From: Capronia americana
Lineage: Eukaryota; Ascomycota; Eurotiomycetes; Chaetothyriales; Herpotrichiellaceae
Direction of reading: 5' to 3'
Assembly: GCA_016110215.1 (NCBI GenBank)
Contig: JADWQD010000010.1
Location: 248,001 to 312,000, forward strand
Length of the DNA: 64,000 nt
The notes beneath the pieces are model-generated. The model worked only from the letters and a program-made list of their open reading frames with translations. It was not told the DNA's origin and searched no databases. Made by a program: the position numbers and the translations under genes. Of the stretch, positions 40,580 to 52,600 are shown in pieces (position 1 is the first letter of the stretch; each line of letters begins with the position of its first letter).

Positions 40580-41776
40580 TCACATTATATACATATGTCG
40601 TGACGCCTGGTCCACTGCGATCCTATTTAACGGCCACTGTACCAGCGCAAGGAATTCCGGACTCAACATGCGCGCGATGGCATGGATCAGGCGCGCGCCT
40701 ACTTTATCCAACCACCAAAACCCGCCGAACGCATTCAAAGCCACGCCATAGTGTGCCAGAATCACGAGCGCCACCTGATCGCGTTCCCTGAGGAGGCGTA
40801 CCAGCTCCCCTCCGACAAAGTGAGGCCAACCGATCATGTCATCAAAGATCCTGCGTTCGGCATCCTCCGTAGGAAAGGCATTTGTCAACATCTCGATGCT
40901 GCGCACGTAGATCGGAATCTTCACCAGAACTTCCCTGTCGGTGGTGATTTCAGGGTTGTGCGCCAGGTGCTCCACGTGGGCCATGAGACTGCGGAGCGCA
41001 TCTTGTGGCTCTTTGACCAGGTATGGGAGGATATTCTCGGGACCCGTCGTCCTTGTCATGAGAGGCTGCAGCACGCCTGATCGCAGCCAAGATTGCGCCT
41101 GGTAGGCGATAACGGTGGCGCCAATGACATAGTCGAAGACTGAAGTGATCTCGCCAAGCACTTCCTCGGTGTCGATCTCATCGTCCATCGCGGAGATGAA
41201 GGAGTATTGTATGGGGAGCAGCAAGGCCGAAAAGGCGAAAAGAGCATGACAGTTACCCGGTGTTATGGTCCTCAGTTCTGGGATGTAGCCTGCTAGAGCT
41301 CTGGCTTGATGTTGGCTTGCCAGATCTACATACCTCGACTGCAGAGAGGCTGGAGACGTGTGTCGTAAATGCATGGATGAAAGTGCCAGGAGGCCGTGCC
41401 TAAGAAACGGCTGGTCCAAAGCAAGAGCTGGAACGGACACCTGCCACATTTTAAACGTGTCCCATCGGTCGCTCATGGTGAAGCAGGTGGCTTCTGACCA
41501 GCGTTTGATGAGTTCTTCGTCGGACTGCTCGAGACCATCTGTCCTCTCGTGAGAGCCGTGGATGCTCGCAGCTGACGGCTGAGGAGTACTGCTTGAACTT
41601 CCGGGCGACGACTGGACAAGAGGACCTCCACTGGGATCCGACTCGAGAAACGAGCAGCGTCCACCGAGTCTGTTACAGTTGGCACAACTCGGACGCTCTT
41701 CACCGCATCTGATCTTCCTCTGTTTGCAGTTTGCGCATCCGTGTCGTGACTTGCGGTGGAATTGTCGTGATGGCAT
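40580..41776 (-). CDS. Zn2Cys6 fungal transcription factor
   Basis: Single exon, 398 aa, ATG at 41776. The N-terminal cluster HGCANCKQRKIRCGEERP followed by SCANCNRLGGRC gives the CX2CX6CX6CX2CX6C pattern (about residues 14-42). A Ser-rich linker follows, then a helical regulatory domain that starts near residue 90 (FTMSDRWDTFKMWQVSVP) and contains HGLLALSSMHLRH, characteristic of the short Upc2-like/Fungal_trans_2 class. The protein is complete but short, as usual for this class. It likely binds CGG-type half-sites in the nucleus. Its position directly upstream of the tannase gene makes a local regulatory link possible. Confidence 0.88.
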   Translation of the reverse strand: MPSRQFHRKSRHGCANCKQRKIRCGEERPSCANCNRLGGRCSFLESDPSGGPLVQSSPGSSSSTPQPSAASIHGSHERTDGLEQSDEELIKRWSEATCFTMSDRWDTFKMWQVSVPALALDQPFLRHGLLALSSMHLRHTSPASLQSRYVDLASQHQARALAGYIPELRTITPGNCHALFAFSALLLPIQYSFISAMDDEIDTEEVLGEITSVFDYVIGATVIAYQAQSWLRSGVLQPLMTRTTGPENILPYLVKEPQDALRSLMAHVEHLAHNPEITTDREVLVKIPIYVRSIEMLTNAFPTEDAERRIFDDMIGWPHFVGGELVRLLRERDQVALVILAHYGVALNAFGGFWWLDKVGARLIHAIARMLSPEFLALVQWPLNRIAVDQASRHMYIM

Positions 41777-43067
41777 CTCGACCGGTCAGCCTGTCTCCCT
41801 AGATGGCAATAAATTGGCGGTCAATGCTGCGTATGGTTCGGTCCTGTCCCTTCAGCTCCAACTTGCGCAATTGAGATGATGGAGGCTGTACCTCACACGA
41901 TTTCTCTCGAGTCCATGAGGATGGGTACCAAGTCCATGACGGCGACCTCGAGGATACCTTCTTATATTTGCGCAAGGCGCGTAGACAGCACTTTGACCTA
42001 CATGTTTACGCTCTATCGAGGGTATCATTAAAGACGCAGCTGGAAGACAGCATCTTTCACGGTCCACGGGCTTTGCCCGTAGCTGGTCGGTGCTCAGTCT
42101 CTGGGAGGCCGCCACTGATGAATCAGGCGTGCTACTGCACGCGTTTCAGCTCGTATATCGAGTACTTCACACGTGTGGCAATAATGGCTGATAGCTGTCA
42201 ATTTAGAGCAAGGCGGGATGGATAGTTTAGGAAGCAAGAACTCGCAACGGACGCCGGCTGCTGGTTGTTTCCTGTCGATCATGCACAAGGCTGACTTGCG
42301 GACAAAAGTCTTTCCTTCGGTAGCGAGCAGCAAGACCGATGAGCCGAACGCCGGTTGGCATCATCCAAGATCCCATTGTCCCACCGTCCCGCCAAAATGC
42401 GGTGCCACTCACGACACCTCGATGAACCTGGGCGCAGGCCGTCAAAGGCGTCGTCTTTCACGCCACTCTTTGTCCAGCCTCTTCCATACCACTTTGAGTA
42501 CGGTGTACGGTGGACCCCGGCTCCGTCTCTTCAATTGTAGCCTGGATGACACCCGTGTTCTATCAGCTCAATACGGAGTACGAACTATGATATCTCCGCC
42601 ACACGTTCTTCGTCTTATCACCGCCACGCTTGAGCTGCAACCATAGTGTCGGGTTATGGCTCGTGCCTAGCCATTAGAGTCGGGTGCGACGCTATCCGGT
42701 TTCATTAGGCGCGGCCTTGTTGTATGCAGACGGATGTACTGGTAATAGAGAGTGCATCACTCAGCATACGATACGAGAGAACAAAGAGAGGACAGGACGC
42801 AGAATACGGTGTGGAGAAAGAATATCAATTCGTTATGAAGAGCTCCTGACCCACGAGACTTTCGTCAGTCCCATTCGAATCTTCTGGTGGTGAAGACCGC
42901 ATCCATGATTGCCCATGAAGGACCGACGACGGTCAATGTGTAGAGTTACAGGATAGGGTATGCCAGTGATACAAAAGGTGGTGATTGCGGTATCTCATAC
43001 CCTCCGTCGCTCCTCATTCATGACGACATGGCTCGACAAGGAATCAAAGAGACAGGCCAGTTGACAT
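41777..43067. other. Intergenic, nothing recognised
   Basis: About 1.3 kb: promoter of the Zn2Cys6 gene and 3' region of the HSP12-like gene. A plus-strand frame at 42218-42646 has no motif. Confidence 0.45.
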
Positions 43068-43791
43068 CTACTTCTTCTGTTCGCCGGAGATGCTGCTAGC
43101 GAGGTCTGTGTGCCCGAAGTCAGTATGAAGATGCAGGAGGGCGACCAGCACCGGTCTGGAAGCCGGTGACAATGATAGTAAGACGTACCTGCGGCAGCCT
43201 TGCTGGCAGTGTTGAGAGCACTGGCAGTGACTTCTTGGGCTTGTGCGAGGTAACCTTTGCCTGTCTCTTGTGCAGCACCAGCGGTCTCACTGGCCTTCTG
43301 ACCATACTGAGAAGCAGTGTCCTGGGCGCTCTGAGCGGTATTGGAGGCAACATCCTGAGCTTGGTTCAAATAGCCCTTGCTGGATTCTTGTGCAGCGCCA
43401 GCATTGTCTTGAGCACTCTTCCCGATGTTGGATGCGGTCTCTTGGACGTTCTTCGAGGCACCGGACAGGGAATCTTGAGCCGAGCTAGTCTTGCTTGAGG
43501 TCTCGTCGGAGAGCTTCTGAGTGGTAGACTTGCTGTCACCTGTGTTTGAGTCAGCCGTTGGTTCCAGAGTCGACAAGGACGGCAACAGACCTGGCTGCAC
43601 AAGTCCGGCAACGTCATCAGCAGTGTTGGTGACGCCCTCCTTGGCCTTATCGGCGTACGACTTCTGGGAGTCGGGAGTGATCTTCTCTTGAGCCTCTGCC
43701 AATGAGTGTTAGTACATGGGCCTGTTGGATCTTAAAGGATGCTGGAGGGGCACCTACGGTCGGTCAAAGGCTTTCTCGCGGTGTCAGACAT
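43068..43791 (-). CDS. HSP9/HSP12-family stress protein with LEA-like repeats
   Basis: Four exons on the minus strand: 43791-43758, 43695-43591, 43539-43189 and 43105-43068 (175 aa). Splicing gives the N-terminus MSDTARKPLTDQAQEKITPD followed by SQKSYADKAKEGV, the diagnostic HSP9/HSP12 motif. All introns are GT-AG, and two have CTGAC or CTAAC branch points. Beyond the HSP12 part is an Ala/Gln/Ser-rich amphipathic region. It contains a 40-residue repeat in which AGAAQESSKGYLNQAQ returns as AGAAQETGKGYLAQAQ. The protein ends with ISGEQKK. Hsp12 is intrinsically disordered, folds on membranes and stabilises them under stress. The extended repeats are like LEA proteins of desiccation tolerance. 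Yeast Hsp12 is only 109 aa. Confidence 0.9.
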
Positions 43792-44476
43792 GATGGTGAG
43801 TGTTGAGATTGAAAGGCTGGTGGATTGAGATGAAGTTGTCTGTTAAAGCAATATGGACAGTGAGAGTCAGTTTGGGCTGGGGATGTGGTGGTGGTGGTAA
43901 AGGAGGTTTTGAAGTGGAAGAGAGGAAGTTCTGAGGAGGAAGAGAACAGAAAAGCAGGTCGAAGATATGTTTGCTTTTTCGTCACGAGGCAGGCAGGGCA
44001 GGCGCAATACAACAATCGCGTCAGAGGCAGCAGCTGGATGTTAATGGTGGGGTGGGAAGGCGCCCGTGTAAACTTTGACGTCACTGTCGGAAACGCGATA
44101 TGGCAAGAGCACATGCCACAGAGCGCGAGCAGCATGTGAGATGAGATTACCATTGTCCATTGCCACACCATAGTGCGATCGAGCTGTTAGCCACGTTTCG
44201 CCATAGGACCTGATCGCTTTCCAGCCGATCTCAACGGCGATCGTCTCCCAACGAGCCAGAGAAAAAACCAACAGTACGAGTAAGGGGTATCCGCTCGCTG
44301 AAGATACCGAATAAACGAATCCAAGTCGCACGTACTGTACGTCCCCTCCACCTCATTACCTCAGTAACGTGCGCTGCCACCTTTGCCATGTGGCTCTGAC
44401 ACCATTTTATTTTGCCTCTCGGCGATCTTGCCAGCCGGTTATGGCTTCTTTCACGTGGCTCCTGCTCCTGGACCTC
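43792..44476. promoter_or_regulatory. Promoter of the HSP12-like gene and SFH5 3' region
   Basis: About 685 bp. Just upstream of the start is a purine/pyrimidine-skewed stretch (about 43850-43960) typical of strongly expressed fungal promoters or 5' UTRs. No clear stress-element cluster could be assigned by eye. Confidence 0.4.
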
Positions 44477-45671
44477 TCAAGATTCAGCCGCGGCCACGGT
44501 TTCTTCAGCAAGAGCTGGCTGCCTGCCGGTAGTGCTCAGGTCGCTGCCCTTTCCGCCGTACTCTTTCGGCAGCAGCTCTCCCAGCGCTTTGACCTTGCTG
44601 CTGGTTGCCATCTCCTTGGCAAGGTTGGCACCATTGCTCATCGGATGGAACTTCTTGATCGTCTTAGCCGCGACAAATAGCTTCATGAAAGCATAGATGA
44701 ATCCCATGAAGGCCGGTACATTGACGAAGAACTTCTCCTTGAGGAGCTCGGGGTAGTTCTGCGCGAAGACCTTGATGGTCTCCGTGCTGGCAGCCTTGAC
44801 CACTGGGGACTGCCGCAGGAAGCTGATCGACTTGTAGTCGTGCACTTGGAGGATCTTGTACGGGTCATAGTCAGCCGTGATGGGCTTTGTGGCCTTGTCA
44901 ATTCCAAGTGCTTGGAGGGCATCTTCCATAAGGGCGACACGCCATTCGATGAACCTGAGGGCACGGCATCAGTAAACACACCTTGCGGACCTCGATTCCT
45001 GTTCTTACTCTTGTAGATTGCCAAATGTCTCGGTCAGATTCTTGACACTACCATAAATGTTCCACGTAAACACTTCTCTGGCTTCGGGGTCGGTCGAATC
45101 GGCATCGCCATAAACAGTCGTGTACCCAAGGCCGCCGAACTTGCTGCGGTCAAATTGCTTCTTCAGCAATTCGAGTGGTTTTATCTTGGCTCGCCAGTCA
45201 AGAGTCTTGGTGAGCGTATCCTTAGATTTTGCCAAGTCTCCATCATAGGCATTGAGATACTTCTGCAGAATGACCTGTGTCGGAATGTGACTGGACGGAT
45301 CCGCCAGAGTAACTCCCCAGATTTCGGGATGCCCGTGGGACTTAGCCAGCGTCCAAAGCTCTTCGATTGGGGTAGCAGTCCTTTCAACTGGCACGTCCTG
45401 CTTGTCTTTACCCTTTCCTTCAGTGATCGGGACAGTGTCCTGAATCCGGTCAGCATGATTGTCACAAGCTAACTCGCAAATCGCTTACAGCCGGTGGTTC
45501 AGCCGACGACGGCTTCTCTTCACTGTCGGGGACAACAGCCGAGACCTCGCTAGGGAGAGTAGTGTTGTTCGGTGCGTGGGTCGTTCCTTCGGACGAGGGG
45601 ACGACACCAGACACCTCGCTCTGCAAGGCAGTGTTATTTGGAGCCGCAGTGGTCGCCTCGGAAGCGGACAT
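44477..45671 (-). CDS. SFH5: Phosphatidylinositol transfer protein Sfh5-like (Sec14/CRAL-TRIO)
   Basis: Three exons on the minus strand: 45671-45489, 45439-45009 and 44954-44477 (363 aa). Both introns are GT-AG and frame-exact. After a Ser/Thr/Glu-rich N-terminal tail comes PIEELWTLAKSHGHPEIWGV, the CRAL-TRIO N-domain with LQKYLNAYDGDLAKSKDTL, and the lipid-binding lobe ending FVNVPAFMGFIYAFMKLFV. KFHPMSNGANLAKEM and LPKEYGGKG follow, typical of Sfh5. Fungal Sfh5 proteins move phosphatidylinositol between ER and plasma membrane, and the yeast member binds haem. The C-terminus is Ala/Glu-rich and disordered. Confidence 0.92.
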
Positions 45672-46938
45672 CGTGTCTTTGGAAGACCGCTCGTCACCAC
45701 AGCAGATATGGATACGCACGGACTTGAAAAGAGAGTACTGCAACCAATCTGGCGCTGTGGCTGAAGAAGCGATAGATAGTTGACAATGCCGGGAAGGAAA
45801 AGTCGATGCCGGATTCAGTTGTTTGTTTACGCCGAAGTACCCGACCTTATTGCTTCGAGATTCAACAGCACGAAAGATACAAAACAGACCAAGCCAGATC
45901 TATGCTTGAAGCAAACCCTCGAAGAGAAGTCCCGAGTTTCGGAAAGCAAGACAAAATTAAGCGTATGACCGAACCCTGAAGTCGACAGGTTTCGACGAGG
46001 TTTAAGGAGAGCGGTCTAGAAATATCTGGGGCGCCTATTCCGTAATCTTATCTGATCCACTGAGTGCCGAGTGCTCCGGACATACCCGACTACTCCGCAT
46101 GGAGCAGGCCGAGGTGAGCCTGGGGAACTGTGTGGGCACCCACCGCGCCCTTGGGTCGGTTGCCTGTTCACTACCGAAGGCACGACTGGGGATATCAAGG
46201 GCACAGGGGGTGGACCACAACAAGGGAGCAAAGTGCAGCTCAAAGGTCGACAAAAGACACTATGAGGACTTCGGTTTGAAGTAAGAAGCTTCCATGGCCT
46301 GCGGGGAGGAAACGTGAAGCTTGACTTGGTCAATACTAAGCATGAGACACGGCTTTGCACAGGGGACAAGGCCGAACTGAAAACTGGAAGATACCTTGAT
46401 AAATCTTCTGAGCACTTGAATGAAATTTGCATTGCACGGGCTGGAGTGACCAGCTATATGAAGCACGTTATGGACACTACGAGTATTGGTTGCTCGACTA
46501 CTCCTCTGCACCATTGAGGAGCCGTGGGTCTGTCCGAGCGGGTATCAAGCGGTGCGGTATATTCTTGCAGTTGACACTATCGCCAATGGCGGCAGGACAA
46601 CAGAAAGGCCGCTTTACGGCCTTCGATCTGTTGCTGATGTCCACCTGGGCTGATCCGGTAGGACACAGATGCATTTTCAAGGCTGACAGCGTTGGGAGAT
46701 CTGGTTTGTCATCCGGCTCAGCCTGTTTGGGTTAGGAACAGGTGATGATCTTGCTTTCTGATCAGGGTGAGGTTGACGTAGGACGGCCGGTTCCTGAGGA
46801 TTCATGTCTAACGATTCCATTCTTGCTCCCCGCCGCGCTGTATTCCCTACCGGATGATAGAGAAGACATAAGCAGCAATCGGGAAGGAAGTCACCGAAAC
46901 CAAACACGATCCTGCAGCCTTGCCTTAGTTTGTACTCG
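45672..46938. other. Intergenic, nothing recognised
   Basis: About 1.27 kb between the SFH5 start and the cyclin stop. Minus-strand frames at 46016-46432 and 46260-46514 have no motif. Confidence 0.45.
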
Positions 46939-49632
46939 TCAACGGCACATCAGAAGGTTGCTTTCGAGCTGCTCCGTCAATTGAAGAGCTGAAGGCGTGT
47001 GTTGCAGAGAGCAAAGACGCTTGTTGTTCATTGGGGTCGACACTGGCATCCTGGGTTCCCTTCGGAGCGACGTTGGGATTTGCATTTGCCTATGCACCGT
47101 GCCATAACAGGGTAGTAGATGATCTTCAACGACATCGTTGTTGTTACCAGACCACGAGCCATCCCACACCAAAGTCCTTACTTGGGCCTGGAGGGTTGGC
47201 TCTGTCTTGGAAAGTTTTCTCTTGTGATCTTTCGACCGTCCATTGACCTGTGAAGTTGCGGTGACGGTCCGCTCAGAAAGCCGCCGGGGAGTTGGGGTAA
47301 CACTCTGACTTGTGGTATCCGACTGCGTCGACAGCGACATCAGGCCATGTATAGCGGCGACCTCAGAACTAGTTGGAGCACCGCTGGGAGACCGACCGCT
47401 AGCAGCCTCGACGGGATCGTCGTCGCTAATCACGGAGGCCAGCGTCTGATCGCCTGTCGACACAGAGAACAATTCGGCCTGGAGGTCTCGGGTTGACTTG
47501 GGACAGTTGATCGAAGGAGTCTTATTGGATCTGTCAGACAGTGAAGAAACGCGAGACAAAGGAGAACCGATTCCGGATGCAACGCTTCTCCGGAGGCGTG
47601 GCATGTTCGGACCAAAGGAAGACCTCGAGGAGATGGATGAAATAGAAGATGACCGAGACCGGGACGTGGAAGTTGTCGAATCTGATGATACGGATGCCGG
47701 TGAAGATGTCAAAGGGGTTGTGGTTCTGATCGGGAGTTCCTGAATCGTCTCGGCAGAACGCATCAGGTGCTTCAGAGATGGCAGAACCATGTTTGAGGGT
47801 TGAGGGGGTGGACATCGTTCCAGACTTGCCTTCCGAAAGCACTCCTTCCGCAGTCTGCTACCCATGGCATCCATGGATGCAGCTAGACGCAGTGAGGGTT
47901 TCGAGTGGCTTTTCTCACCAGCAAACTGATATTGAAGATGAGGTGTCGTTTGTGGAGTCGGCAAGTTTCCAAGTTGTGGCCGACTCGGTAATGCCGGGCC
48001 GCTGGCAGGACTCGTCTGCACGGGTGTCTGAGGAGTATGCAATCCAGGAATGCTGGACGGCTGTGGATTGCGGGCGCTGTTCAGGTCACCGAAGTTCAAG
48101 TCCTCGCCGTGCGTACCCGAGTTCGAGCTTGAGGAGTAATCCAACGGCCTGTTGACTTCCTTGCTCAGATGCGGCAAAGATGCAATGATATGCAGCTTGT
48201 TGCTGGGCAGATGGGTGCGCAAGAAGCAATCCACCAGTGATGACTCTTTGACGATGCTAGGATCGAGTTTTTGGAGTACCCCAGTCCACCACTGGCTGGT
48301 GAATATCTGCTGATCACATTCGAAATTCTCGCCCAAAGCAACTTGTGAAACCATAGCGGCCAGTGACGCCGTATTCGAGCCGGCGCCAGGAGGACCAAAA
48401 TGCGCATCAGAAGGCCCTGGCGTGAAACAGGGGCGTTCATTGGACAGCTTGCTCAACACCAAGACAATCTTGCTCCAGTTTTCGAACATGTCTTTCGGCA
48501 CGTGAAGGTCATAGTTGATCGTTGCAAGATATTCCCTTTCATTCTCGTTGATTTCGTTGCTCCGCAGGCCAGAAATTTTGCTCCAAGCGCGAGCCGAATA
48601 GTTCCGGTCTTGCAGATATTTGGAGGCCAGCATAAGAGCCGACAAGAACATTCGGCGCCCGCACTGCATAGCACGGCACTGAGTTCGTTCGGACGTGTCG
48701 CCTCTGCACCGCGACGCAAGTTGACTCTGAGGCATCCTGGCCTTCAACAGAATCAGGTAATACAACGCGACTTGCAGAGTTGAGAAGCTGGTCTTGGAGC
48801 GCCGGAGGGTCTCCCGGATGAAGGTCTCGAGAGGCAATACGCCGGCGCCGAAGCAATCTGTATTCATAGGGGGGCAGTCTGAGGACGGCCAGATGGCAGT
48901 GATGAGTCTCTTGGCGAAAATGATGAGCAATGCTACAAATTGCTCCGTCACGTCGGTGTCCCTCTTGAGTTTGGGAGGGCATGATCTCACTGATGAGCAT
49001 GCTGATCTTCGAGTACGGCAGTGCTGCGCATTGGGTTCTGAGCTGGCTTCTGCCACCCAAGCCTTCGAGCACGTCTGAGGCGGCTGTTGCGGTCGACTGG
49101 TGCAGGCCCGGCGCAAAAACTTGGAGGCGCCCCCGGTAAAGCTCCGGAGGGCAGTGTCGATCGGACAGTTCGAGTAACCGGCTCCGAGGGTAAGGTGATC
49201 GTTGTTTTGTATGCCTCTGAGCATCTGCTCTTGAGCATCCAGCGCCGTATGTGAACTGGCTCTGGTTAGGTGTGGTAACTGCTCTTTGCCGTCCTCGTCC
49301 ATGAAGGTGTCACTGGACGCGGTGGTAGACGTCCATGACGTCTGGGAGGAGGCCTCGGAGGAGTAAGATCCATGTGCAGAATCGCTTACACTGATATCGT
49401 CGTCAACCGAAGAAATGCTGCTTTGATCGATGTCTTGTTTGCATCGTCTAAGATTGGGGACCCAGGGCCCTTGATGGTTGCTTGGGTCGACATCTTGCTT
49501 GAAGGTGAGAGGATTCGTGGGTCGATATCCTTGATCATATATCTGCTGGTTCGAAAGCCAGGCAGGTATCGAATCTTGGACATCGTGAGGCGCGAGGGAA
49601 TCTGCGAGGGCAGCAACCCCCTCAAATCCCAT
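46939..49632 (-). CDS. Pho85-type (Pcl/Clg1-like) cyclin with long disordered tail
   Basis: Single exon, 897 aa, ATG at 49632. The cyclin box lies at about residues 235-390: LPLETFIRETLRRSKTSFST, ALYYLILLKAR, MFLSALMLASKYLQDRNYSA and RAWSKISGLRSNEINENERE, the last being the Pcl-class signature. NYDLHVPKDMFENW closes it. The flanks are Ser/Thr/Pro-rich and disordered, with a run of Ser/Arg repeats near residue 660. Such cyclins activate Pho85 or related CDKs in nutrient and morphogenesis control. The tails are probably phosphorylation and degradation regions. The upstream intergenic region is unusually long (5.8 kb). Confidence 0.85.
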   Translation of the reverse strand: MGFEGVAALADSLAPHDVQDSIPAWLSNQQIYDQGYRPTNPLTFKQDVDPSNHQGPWVPNLRRCKQDIDQSSISSVDDDISVSDSAHGSYSSEASSQTSWTSTTASSDTFMDEDGKEQLPHLTRASSHTALDAQEQMLRGIQNNDHLTLGAGYSNCPIDTALRSFTGGASKFLRRACTSRPQQPPQTCSKAWVAEASSEPNAQHCRTRRSACSSVRSCPPKLKRDTDVTEQFVALLIIFAKRLITAIWPSSDCPPMNTDCFGAGVLPLETFIRETLRRSKTSFSTLQVALYYLILLKARMPQSQLASRCRGDTSERTQCRAMQCGRRMFLSALMLASKYLQDRNYSARAWSKISGLRSNEINENEREYLATINYDLHVPKDMFENWSKIVLVLSKLSNERPCFTPGPSDAHFGPPGAGSNTASLAAMVSQVALGENFECDQQIFTSQWWTGVLQKLDPSIVKESSLVDCFLRTHLPSNKLHIIASLPHLSKEVNRPLDYSSSSNSGTHGEDLNFGDLNSARNPQPSSIPGLHTPQTPVQTSPASGPALPSRPQLGNLPTPQTTPHLQYQFAGEKSHSKPSLRLAASMDAMGSRLRKECFRKASLERCPPPQPSNMVLPSLKHLMRSAETIQELPIRTTTPLTSSPASVSSDSTTSTSRSRSSSISSISSRSSFGPNMPRLRRSVASGIGSPLSRVSSLSDRSNKTPSINCPKSTRDLQAELFSVSTGDQTLASVISDDDPVEAASGRSPSGAPTSSEVAAIHGLMSLSTQSDTTSQSVTPTPRRLSERTVTATSQVNGRSKDHKRKLSKTEPTLQAQVRTLVWDGSWSGNNNDVVEDHLLPCYGTVHRQMQIPTSLRREPRMPVSTPMNNKRLCSLQHTPSALQLTEQLESNLLMCR

Positions 49633-52600
49633 CTTAGGGTGGTATGTGAGCGATGTCTCAGTCTCGAGACCAAGTCCTCTTCGAGGTGTCGCCTGTTTGT
49701 TGGGAGAGTGGTTCGGAAGGAAGTAAGAGGTGGAGGAAATCTATTCCTCGGTCATGAGTATGATGGTCCATGTGGGCATTGCAGAGTGCTCACCGAGGGA
49801 ATGGGTGTCAAACCCACCGCTAGTCAGAGTACCAGAAGCTGTTTCGTTGAACAAGAATGCGGAATGAACGCGAGCAAGAGATCGACGTCTCGACGAGAGT
49901 TATGCCGAAGCCAACACTCGTGTGGTGATATCGAGGTACAAATGCTCATGTGATTCAAGGCAGTCTTGATCTGGCTTTACCAAAACAGCTGGTGACTCTG
50001 GCGGTGGGCTTCGACGGTCAGATGTTTCTTCTTCGGGCATGTATGACAACCAAGGACTCATGGCTGGGAGTCTCTTCGATGACTGTGTGGGAGTGGAGAG
50101 TTAGGGATCAAGGTCGTTAGGTGGCAATCACACCCAGGCAACTGGCAACGTTTCGCTCGGATTATGTTGAGCGAAGTGACAAGATTCGCGACCGCCGTGC
50201 TACCAAAGTATTATAGTGAAGTTGTTGTGTTGGCAAGGAGTGAATGCGAGGCTCGCGATCGCAGGCGTTCCAGGTCGGCTGGGAGTGGCGGACCGAGTGC
50301 AGCCGCTGTCTTTGTGTATCCCGCAAGTGCGAGTCGCTCTTTCAGGTGGCCGTGACGAATAGTGAGGAAATTAAAGGTACAGTGTCTGTAGGCAGCCATG
50401 GCCAAGTGAGTCAGTTGTTTGTTTGTTTGCGTTTTCTTTCATGGTCCAGTCATGAGTCTGTCTGCGTGGCGAAATCGCTACCCGACCAGGAGGCTTTAGA
50501 TGGAGGCTTACAGGAATGATAGGAATTCGACCCAGGAGGACCTGTTGATATACAGAACGTGAATGCAGATGATTAGATCTTCGACGAATATAGCGAGCAG
50601 CCCGTGCTGCAACTCAAAGAGGGCTTCATTTTGGTGTCTGTGGGTGGGAGCACCTGTGTCTGGTGCAGGCGCTGGTGGAATATAAGGGCTCAGCCATGTC
50701 GCCACACACTGATGACTTGGCTGTGGTGGCTCGCAGCGACAGGCTCCCGACCAGCTCCAGGCCATCCGCCGATGACTCAAAAACCAACCCCCGTCACCAA
50801 TCCCTAAGTAACTTCAGGTGGCTCACTCCTCTACCTGAGGTGCCCGGCTGGAGTCCTCTGGTCCTCCCAGGCATATCTCTACGCGCAACTGGTCGGCTCG
50901 AGGCGAAGTTCACTTATGGCTTCGAGTTACGAGTACGGCCGTCACGACGATTTCAACAATATCATTGTGCAGTGCATGCTTTCTACCGCCTCCAGCTCTG
51001 TTATTGTCGAGCGCCCCTACATTTGTGAGGTCTGCCCAGATGAAGTAGTTGACCTATTTATCCCAGGCGGCACTGCGGCACTGTTGCCTCATGTACCTCT
51101 CAGCCCCGACTATGCACACTCGCAAGCCTTTTCCAAGGTCTGTGCAACCACAGACCAGGCATCAACTGGCCAATGAGTCCGTCCAGGAATTAGGTAGGAT
51201 TCTGCCACATCGCAGATTATATCAGAATTCTGTTAGTCATCCCGTCTATTAGTATAACTGAAGACTGTGTAACTCTGTGAGCTCTGTCTCCTGGTCACCC
51301 CAGTTCTCATCTTGGGGAACAGCATGCGCTATATCCAATAAAGTTCTAACATCTACGGGTGGTATGCGAAGATGGGAGAGACTGAGTCACCGGAGCTATG
51401 TGCTGGGGGAGCATATCTCGGCATGTGCACAATTCTTGCTAATGGAACACGAAGAAGCAAAGCAATCCCTCCCTAAACACAACTAATCAGCGTATGGCAC
51501 ACTTGCCTGGTGGTGAATCATCGACGGCCTAATTGGCCACCGTGGGAAGGCCATCTTGTCGTGATGGAGTGGTGCAAGAGGAGGTCTCCACGCCTCGTTG
51601 ACGTGCTAGTACTAAGTGTGAGGTGCGAGGTCGGCACTCTGACCGAGGAGTGAGGGAAAGTTGCGAAGTCGCTAGGGGGGCGACAACACGACGGTGACTC
51701 AAATCAGAATCAGTCGGGCGGCGAATGAGAGCCTGGGTGCCCACCACCTTTCCTTCTTCGGGCCCTTTCCCGGTGAATCTTGTCCGCCGCCATCCCGAGA
51801 TTCGACGCTGCAATGGATTATTCCACCGCTACCAGCGCGGCATCGTCTCGCAATCCACGGCGCTCTATTCGAAACACCACAGGGTTCATATAGAGATTCA
51901 GCCTCAGGTCATTACTCAACACTAGTTAGTGAACAGGCGCCGAAGACTCGGTTTGGGGGCTGGTTTGGGGGCTGCTGAACGGCTGTCTTTGCCTTTGCGA
52001 GGGGCTGTGGGGGACCGAAGCGGCAACCCGTTCTGTGGATTGTCATCCTGCATTGGCGCGTGTCTTGGCCTGGTTCCCTGGCTCCGAAGCATGGTCAGAC
52101 TTTCCCTTCTTTTTCCGAGACACCCTTGGATAAGAGTACGGCCGAACTTGGCCACCAACAGGCAGAAGCTTTGATGTCGCTCTGCCTGTGGAAATGCGGA
52201 ACACACCCTCGGGCTCGTCGTCGCTGCCTTACAACTCTCGCCCGAGTTGTGCAAGGTGCACAAGTTCGGCTCGCTGGTCCTGAAGGGAGGATCCCAGGCC
52301 AATGGCCTTTCAAACATTTGTCATCCGCACGAACTCTCAGAGAGTGTTTCGTCGCAACGGAGGTACAGTAGGTGACATCGCAGGCCGTCAACGTCCAGCG
52401 TGGTGTTGTCGACCATGCTGCACGGTGAGCGGAACCCGGATAGCACAGGACCCGTACGCGTACAAAACCGCCTTCGCATTACAGCAGGTGTTTCTGTGGC
52501 GAGGGAACCTTTCTCGGTAGAGGCAGGCTGCCATCTACCCTTTGCCTGGGACAGATGGCACCAGCATCCAGTTGCAGCCGAGTACACAGTACAGCATCCG

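Noticed and set aside
49548..49567. T-arm-like hairpin around TGGTTCGAAAGCCA
   Set aside because: It lies inside the cyclin coding sequence, and no D-arm, anticodon arm or acceptor stem could be paired with it.
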